Below, piece after piece: positions 1 to 3,637 of a stretch of 6,454 nucleotides of DNA. Under the pieces are notes generated by a model, which was not told the DNA's origin, ran no database searches, and worked only from the letters and a program-made list of their open reading frames with translations. The DNA is taken from NCBI GenBank assembly GCA_017853455.1, contig JAFMJM010000140.1:1-6454 (forward strand). The letters run 5' to 3'. Position 1 is the stretch's first letter. Each line of letters opens with the position of its first letter. The position numbers and the translations under genes are program-made. The stretch comes from Acidimicrobiia bacterium (GTDB lineage Bacteria > Actinomycetota > Acidimicrobiia > IMCC26256 > PALSA-555).

Positions 1-615
1 GCGACCCTCAACCTGGTGCTCAAGGCCGACGTCCAGGGCTCGCTCGAGGCGCTGACCGACGCGCTGCGCAAGCTCGACCACGAGCACGAGGAGGTCCGCC
101 TCTCGTTCGTGCTCCGCGGGGTCGGTGGTATCACGGAGTCCGACGTCAACCTGGCGGCGGTCTCCAACGCCACGGTCATCGGCTTCAACGTCCGTCCCGA
201 CCGGAAGGCGCGTGAGCTCGCCGAGTCCGAGAAGGTGGAGCTGCGCCTCTACGAGGTCATCTACCAGGTCCTCGAGGACGTCAACTCGGCCCTGCTCGGG
301 ATGCTCCAGCCGGAGTTCGAGGAGGTCGTCACCGGCGACGCCGAGGTGCGCGAGGTGTTCGGCGTGCCCCGGGTCGGCAAGGTGGCGGGCTGCTACGTCC
401 GCAACGGCACCATCACCCGTGGTTCGCGGGTGCGGTTCCTGCGCGACGGTGTGGTCATCTGGAACGGCAGCATCGCCTCCCTCAAGCGCTTCAAGGAGGA
501 CGCGCGCGAGGTCCAGTCGGGCTTCGAGTGCGGGATCGGGCTCTCCGACTTCCAGGATCTCAAGCCGGGCGACATCATCGAGACCTACGAGCTCAAGGAG
601 ATCCCGCGCGGCTGA
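1..615 (+). CDS. infB: Translation initiation factor IF-2, C-terminal part (5' end outside window)
   Basis: IF-2 is the GTPase that brings fMet-tRNA to the small ribosomal subunit and promotes subunit joining. Only the last 204 residues are here; the frame is open from base 1, and the G domain lies upstream. The fragment begins with the conserved LVLKADVQGSLEAL segment of IF-2 domain 3, followed by the GVGGITESDVNLA and GFNVRPD motifs. Next come the helix with VIYQVLEDVNSAL and the C-terminal beta-barrel (AEVREVF, AGCYVRNGTI, SLKRFKEDAREV). GFECGIGL at fragment residues 174-181 belongs to the fMet-tRNA-binding domain, and the end (GDIIETYELKEIPRG) is the normal IF-2 terminus. The C-terminus is therefore complete and undamaged. 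It ends at TGA (613-615), 42 bases from the stop codon of a convergent gene. No rbfA follows, although infB-rbfA adjacency is common in bacteria. Confidence 0.97.
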   Translation, partial: ATLNLVLKADVQGSLEALTDALRKLDHEHEEVRLSFVLRGVGGITESDVNLAAVSNATVIGFNVRPDRKARELAESEKVELRLYEVIYQVLEDVNSALLGMLQPEFEEVVTGDAEVREVFGVPRVGKVAGCYVRNGTITRGSRVRFLRDGVVIWNGSIASLKRFKEDAREVQSGFECGIGLSDFQDLKPGDIIETYELKEIPRG

Positions 616-624
616 CCGTGTGGG

Positions 625-653
625 CGGTCCGGCCCGGGTGACCGGGCGGACCG
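625..653. terminator. Hairpin between convergent genes, probable bidirectional terminator
   Basis: Between the infB stop (615) and the stop of the opposing dehydrogenase (658) lies an inverted repeat. The left arm 625-637 pairs with the right arm 642-653 in 12 GC-rich base pairs with one bulged G, closed by a GTGA loop (638-641). No T-run follows on either strand, which is common for terminators in very GC-rich actinobacteria. Because it sits midway between two convergent genes, it could end both transcripts. The pairing is seen in the sequence; termination is inferred. Confidence 0.7.
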
Positions 654-657
654 GGTC

Positions 658-1515
658 TCAGAGCGTGCGGGGGCGGTTCACGAACCGCTTCTCGGTCGGC
701 GACCAGAACCAGCCGCCACCGGCCTTGGAGCCGCCGTCGACGGGGATGTTGTGCCCCGTGACGAAGGCCGAGAGGTCGGAGGCCAGGAACAACGCGACGC
801 GGGCCTGGTCCTCGGGCCACCCGAGCCGTCCGACCGGCGCCCACGACTCCCACATGTGCTCGAGTCCCTGCCAATTGGTCAGGTAGTCGACCTGGGGGGT
901 CTGGGTGAGGTCGGGTCCGATGGCGTTGACCCGGACCCCGTGGCGCCCCATGGCCACGGCGAGGTCGGTGGTGAACGCGGCCACGCCTGCCTTCATGGCT
1001 CCGTAGACGGGGTCGCCCGGGTACCCCCGCATGCCCTCCACCGAGTGCACGTTGACGATGGCGCCCCCACCTCCGGCGATCATCGGGTCGAGGAACGCCC
1101 GGGTGACGGCGAACACGTGCAGCAGGTTGACCTCGAACATCCCCTGCCACGACTCGGGGCCCGAGGTGCGAAAGCGCGAGATCGGGCGGTAGTCGCCGAC
1201 GTTGTTGACCAGGACCTGCACCGTGGGGTGCTCGGCCAGGACCGTGGCGGCGAAGACCTCGACCGCTCCCGGGTCGGTGACGTCGCAGACGTGGGTCCGG
1301 ATGCTGCCGCCGGTGGCCCGGACGTCGGCCTCGACCACCCGGGCGCGCTCCGGGTCGATCTCGGCGACCTCGACGTGCGCTCCGTGCTGGGCGAACAGCG
1401 AGACGATCGCGGCGCCGATGCCGACGCCGCCGCCGGTGACGACCGCCACCCGACCGTCGAGCAGCCGGTTCCAGTCGGCGATGGGCGGGACGTTCTCAGG
1501 TACCTGCGCGCTCAC
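658..1515 (-). CDS. Classical short-chain dehydrogenase/reductase (SDR)
   Basis: A 285-residue NAD(P)-dependent oxidoreductase of the classical SDR family; the substrate cannot be read from the sequence. A Rossmann fold is shown by TGGGVGIG (27-34, the TGxxxGxG dinucleotide loop), CDV (77-79) and NNVG (104-107, in place of the usual NNAG). The catalytic tetrad is intact: N130, S158, Y171 and K175 (YGAMK). Acidic E52 at the end of strand 2 (VAEID) suggests NAD rather than NADP. The usual PG after the active site is PD here (201-202). After the VDGG motif (259-262) comes an aromatic tail, GGGWFW (266-271) to RPRTL, longer than in many SDRs. The start is GTG at 1515-1513, with GGAGGG about five bases upstream. 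It is the last gene of a minus-strand operon, 46 bases after the UPF0114 gene. Its likely role is alcohol, keto or steroid-like dehydrogenation (inference). Confidence 0.93.
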   Translation of the reverse strand: MSAQVPENVPPIADWNRLLDGRVAVVTGGGVGIGAAIVSLFAQHGAHVEVAEIDPERARVVEADVRATGGSIRTHVCDVTDPGAVEVFAATVLAEHPTVQVLVNNVGDYRPISRFRTSGPESWQGMFEVNLLHVFAVTRAFLDPMIAGGGGAIVNVHSVEGMRGYPGDPVYGAMKAGVAAFTTDLAVAMGRHGVRVNAIGPDLTQTPQVDYLTNWQGLEHMWESWAPVGRLGWPEDQARVALFLASDLSAFVTGHNIPVDGGSKAGGGWFWSPTEKRFVNRPRTL

Positions 1516-1561
1516 GGTTCCCTCCGGGCGGGTGGTCGGGAGTGGGATCGGCGGCGACGGT

Positions 1562-2047
1562 TCAGTGCGGGGGATCGACGGCGCCGGGGGGTGCCGCCTT
1601 GCCGGACGGTCGCCACCTGAAGAAGGTCAACGTCGCGATCAGCAGGGCCACCGCGCCGACGTTCATCAAGCCGTCGGCCGCATCGGGGCTGGTGAAGACC
1701 ACTTCGATGCCGCGGATGGCCACGAAGACGACGAGGACGTCGACCACGGACTTCTTGAGGGCGTCGAAGGAGCCGACCTGCAGCCACCTGGGAAGGTCCA
1801 GGTCGCCGATGAACAACTCGTAGAGCCCGAGCGAGACGATCAGGAGGACGACGGCGAGGAGGTAGAGGTCGACCGCCTTCAGGAGGGCGATGAGCGCACC
1901 GTTGCGCTTCCAGGCGCCGGCGAGGAGGTCGTCCACGAGGGACACCGTCTTGGCGCCCGCCCAGAGGAACGTGACGAGGGACAGGACTCCGAACCCGATC
2001 ACGCCGATGACGGCGAGGTACCTGCTGGCGCCGACGACCCGCTTCAC
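1562..2047 (-). CDS. UPF0114 (YqhA-type) membrane protein
   Basis: A 161-residue integral membrane protein of the uncharacterised UPF0114/YqhA family; its function is unknown. The family signature is seen in the opening ASRYLAVIGVIGFG, in KAVDLYLLAVVLLIVSLGLYE (57-77, acidic residues D60 and E77 flanking a membrane helix), and in WLQVGSFDALKKSVVDVLVVF (88-108). Four hydrophobic segments lie at about 11-30, 52-75, 101-118 and 128-143, with a basic, proline-rich tail. I chose GTG at 2047-2045. It overlaps the carbonic anhydrase stop as GTGA, has GAGAG six bases upstream, and puts the N-terminus where the family begins. An in-frame ATG at 2080 would add 11 residues and a 37-base overlap and is less likely. 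The four-base overlap implies translational coupling to the anhydrase. A channel or carrier role is only a guess. Confidence 0.87.
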   Translation of the reverse strand: MKRVVGASRYLAVIGVIGFGVLSLVTFLWAGAKTVSLVDDLLAGAWKRNGALIALLKAVDLYLLAVVLLIVSLGLYELFIGDLDLPRWLQVGSFDALKKSVVDVLVVFVAIRGIEVVFTSPDAADGLMNVGAVALLIATLTFFRWRPSGKAAPPGAVDPPH

Positions 2048-2544
2048 GGTTGGCTCTCGCGTCGCCAGTCGATCAGGCATTCCGCGTGACCGCTCTCGAT
2101 GTCGTAGACCAGCCCGACGATCCGGCGGATCGGGGCGAGGTACGGCGTGGAGGCGATGAGGTCGACGTCCTCGCCGAGTGCGTCACCGTGATCGTCGATC
2201 GGGAGGAAGTGGACCTCGGCCCCGGTGATGTCGTGGAGCTGGGCGTCGGTCACGCCGGCGAGACCGCACTTGGTGTGCTGCATGAGGACGACGGTGTCGG
2301 TCCCGAGCACGTGGGTCGACAGGGCGAGGCTGCGCAGGATGTCGTCGGTGACCCGTCCGCCGGCGTTGCGGAGCACGTGGGCCTCGCCGAGGTGGAGGCC
2401 GAGCACGGCGAAGACGTCGATCCGGGCGTCCATGCAGGTGATGACGGCCAGACGTCGGGTCGGCCAGGCGCCCGGGACCCGCTGGGGCTCGTGGCCCTCG
2501 GCGTAGACCTCGTTGGCGGCCAGCAGTTGTCGAACGACGGGCAT
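2044..2544 (-). CDS. Beta-class carbonic anhydrase, short (Cab-like) form
   Basis: This enzyme interconverts CO2 and bicarbonate at a zinc site, probably in the cytoplasm, since no signal peptide is seen. All catalytic motifs of beta-carbonic anhydrases are present: C37-M-D39-A-R41 (zinc Cys and the Asp/Arg dyad), and H90-T-K-C93-G, which supplies the other zinc ligands. RNAGGRVTDDILRSL (59-73) is the strongly conserved core helix region. At 166 residues it matches the minimal clade that includes Methanothermobacter Cab and mycobacterial Rv1284, and it resembles the latter in the CMDARIDV, GEAHVLRNAG and RGFVFDV-like (here IVGLVYDIESG) parts. The start ATG is at 2544, with AGGA seven bases upstream; that AGGA is also part of a possible -10 box. 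It is the first gene of a three-gene operon, and its stop overlaps the start of the UPF0114 gene. A role in supplying bicarbonate to carboxylases or in pH control is the family expectation. Confidence 0.95.
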   Translation of the reverse strand: MPVVRQLLAANEVYAEGHEPQRVPGAWPTRRLAVITCMDARIDVFAVLGLHLGEAHVLRNAGGRVTDDILRSLALSTHVLGTDTVVLMQHTKCGLAGVTDAQLHDITGAEVHFLPIDDHGDALGEDVDLIASTPYLAPIRRIVGLVYDIESGHAECLIDWRRESQP

Positions 2545-2556
2545 CGGCGCATCCTA
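2544..2556 (-). promoter_or_regulatory. Possible -10 box (TAGGAT) for the carbonic anhydrase operon, perhaps leaderless
   Basis: On the minus strand TAGGAT (2556-2551) fits the actinobacterial TANNNT -10 pattern. Six bases separate it from the A of the anhydrase ATG at 2544, which is the spacing expected between a -10 box and +1. The transcript could therefore start at the start codon. No clear -35 box is visible 17 bases further up. The AGGA inside the same hexamer could instead be a Shine-Dalgarno site for a longer transcript; the sequence alone does not decide. Confidence 0.35.
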
Positions 2557-2593
2557 GGGGAGGCTCGACTCGCGCTGCGGGGCCGCTCCGGGC

Positions 2594-2606
2594 CAGAATC
2601 CAGGCG
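2594..2606 (+). promoter_or_regulatory. Possible weak -10 box (CAGAAT) for the exported cupin gene
   Basis: CAGAAT at 2594-2599 differs by one base from TANNNT, and six bases later comes the GTG at 2606. This is the same geometry as on the opposite strand. The gene has only a poor ribosome-binding site (AGG at 2602-2604, too close to GTG 2606 and four bases from ATG 2609). A leaderless start is therefore possible. The evidence is weak, because a single hexamer match in a 61-base divergent gap can arise by chance. Confidence 0.2.
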
Positions 2607-3562
2607 TGATGCGATGGTGGGGTGCACGGCGGGTCGGCGGGGCGGGAGCGGCGCTCGTCGTGGTGCTCGCGGTCGGGGCGGTGCTCGGTCCAGCCGCCGG
2701 CGCCGGCGCCGGGGCCGGGGCCGGGGCCGGCAAGGCGCCGACCGTGCACCGGGAGGTGGTCGGCCGGGTCGCGCCGGACAACGCCCCGGGTCAGTCGTTG
2801 ATCCTCGAGCGGGTGGTGGTCGACCCCGGGGCCGAGGCGGCCGTGCACTTCCACGACGGCACGCAACTCGTGACGGTGCGGAGCGGTTCGATCCGCTACG
2901 AGGTGACGGCGGGGTCTGCGGCCATCACCCGTCGGGACGGGACCACCGAGACCCTCGACGCGCCGGGGACGACCCGCCTCCGGGCCGGCGACGTCTTCGT
3001 GGAGCGGGCCTCGACCGTGCACGGCTTCGTCAACCCGACCGGGCGGGCGGCGGTCCTGGAGCTCGCTGCGCTCCTCGACGCCGGCGCGCCGCTGTCGACG
3101 CCGCTCGACGCCACCGGCGCCGCCGACACCCGCCTGCAGTTCGCCACCAAGCTGACGTCGCAGAACCGCTCGCTCTTCACGGTCGGGCCCGACGGGATCG
3201 ACACGTTCGGCTGGAACCGCCTGTCGGGGACCACGACCATCGACGGCGAGACCGTCACCCTCGACTTCCTGACCAACGTCGACTACGAGCGCGGGAGCGG
3301 GCCGTTCTTCGGGTTCTTCGTGCTGACGTTCCCCGACGGGGCGACGCTGGGGGTCTCGCTGCAGGGGACGGCGACGAGCATGTCGGGTGGGACCGACACG
3401 TCGTTCGCGGCTGCACTCGAGGTGATCGGTGGCACGGGGCGTCTGGTCGACCAGGTCGGCAGCGGTCTGTTCACGGGGTTCCGGCGGGCGGCCCTCGGCG
3501 GCACCGTCGACCTCGACGTCGTGCTGACCCTGCGACCCCGGTCGGCGGCGTCCCCCTCCTAA
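2606..3562 (+). CDS. Exported cupin-domain protein with second beta-barrel-like domain
   Basis: A 318-residue protein of unknown function. Basic residues and a hydrophobic core (about 13-30) form a signal peptide, followed directly by an Ala-Gly dipeptide run (31-42). The cupin domain spans about 47-157. Motif 1 has G75, H81-x-H83, Q87 where Glu is usual, and G94; motif 2 is GDVFVERASTVHGFVN (128-143) with H139 and N143. The predicted metal ligands are thus H81, H83, Q87 and H139. Residues about 165-312 form a second beta-rich domain with FFGFFVLTF (234-242), GGTGR (275-279) and a final GGTVDLDVVLTL strand. This pattern recalls bacterial allene oxide cyclase-like barrels, but that match is from memory and uncertain. 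There is no lipobox, so the protein is probably free or wall-associated rather than lipid-anchored. The start is GTG 2606 or the adjacent ATG 2609. The gene is divergent from the anhydrase operon and is followed by a hairpin. Confidence 0.85.
   Translation: MMRWWGARRVGGAGAALVVVLAVGAVLGPAAGAGAGAGAGAGKAPTVHREVVGRVAPDNAPGQSLILERVVVDPGAEAAVHFHDGTQLVTVRSGSIRYEVTAGSAAITRRDGTTETLDAPGTTRLRAGDVFVERASTVHGFVNPTGRAAVLELAALLDAGAPLSTPLDATGAADTRLQFATKLTSQNRSLFTVGPDGIDTFGWNRLSGTTTIDGETVTLDFLTNVDYERGSGPFFGFFVLTFPDGATLGVSLQGTATSMSGGTDTSFAAALEVIGGTGRLVDQVGSGLFTGFRRAALGGTVDLDVVLTLRPRSAASPS
2693..2730 (+). repeat. GCC-GGN simple repeat encoding an Ala-Gly run
   Basis: Near-perfect alternation of GCC and GGC/GGG codons, including three consecutive GGGGCC units, encodes an Ala-Gly dipeptide run just after the signal peptide of the cupin protein. 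The unit is six bases, so gain or loss of copies keeps the frame and only changes linker length. It probably acts as a flexible linker or spacer between the export signal and the cupin domain. Confidence 0.8.
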
Positions 3563-3577
3563 GATCCCCGACGGACC

Positions 3578-3604
3578 GACCGGATCCGACCGACGGATCC
3601 GGTC
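3578..3604 (+). terminator. Perfect 10-bp hairpin after the cupin gene, probable terminator
   Basis: GACCGGATCC (3578-3587) and GGATCCGGTC (3595-3604) are perfect inverted repeats around a seven-base loop, starting 16 bases after the TAA stop at 3560-3562. Each arm carries a GGATCC palindrome, and GGACC/GGTCC copies flank it (3573-3577, 3601-3605, 3609-3613), so alternative folds are possible. There is no T-run. It probably ends the cupin transcript and isolates the next gene, although it might instead be an operator or leader structure for the gene at 3638. Confidence 0.55.
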
Positions 3605-3637
3605 CGATGGTCCGAGACCGCTCCGGGAGCCGACGCA

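Noticed and set aside
125..886. A 253-codon plus-strand frame running through the infB end
   Set aside because: Its Ser/Arg-rich translation is a +1 shadow of infB and continues across the terminator into antisense sequence.
658..1515. Mycofactocin-dependent SDR
   Set aside because: The characteristic GARGQGR-type glycine loop of that subfamily is absent; the loop here is TGGGVGIG, and no mycofactocin genes are in view.
751..1620. A 289-codon plus-strand frame opposite the dehydrogenase
   Set aside because: It is antisense to a gene with complete SDR motifs, and its Gly/Asp/Arg/Val-rich translation shows no motif.
2606..2700. Lipoprotein or twin-arginine export signal on the two exported proteins
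   Set aside because: Neither the cupin protein nor the exoprotein has a cysteine at the cleavage region. The arginine clusters (ARRV; HRRRTP in the exoprotein) lack the rest of the Tat consensus, so ordinary Sec signals are the simpler reading.
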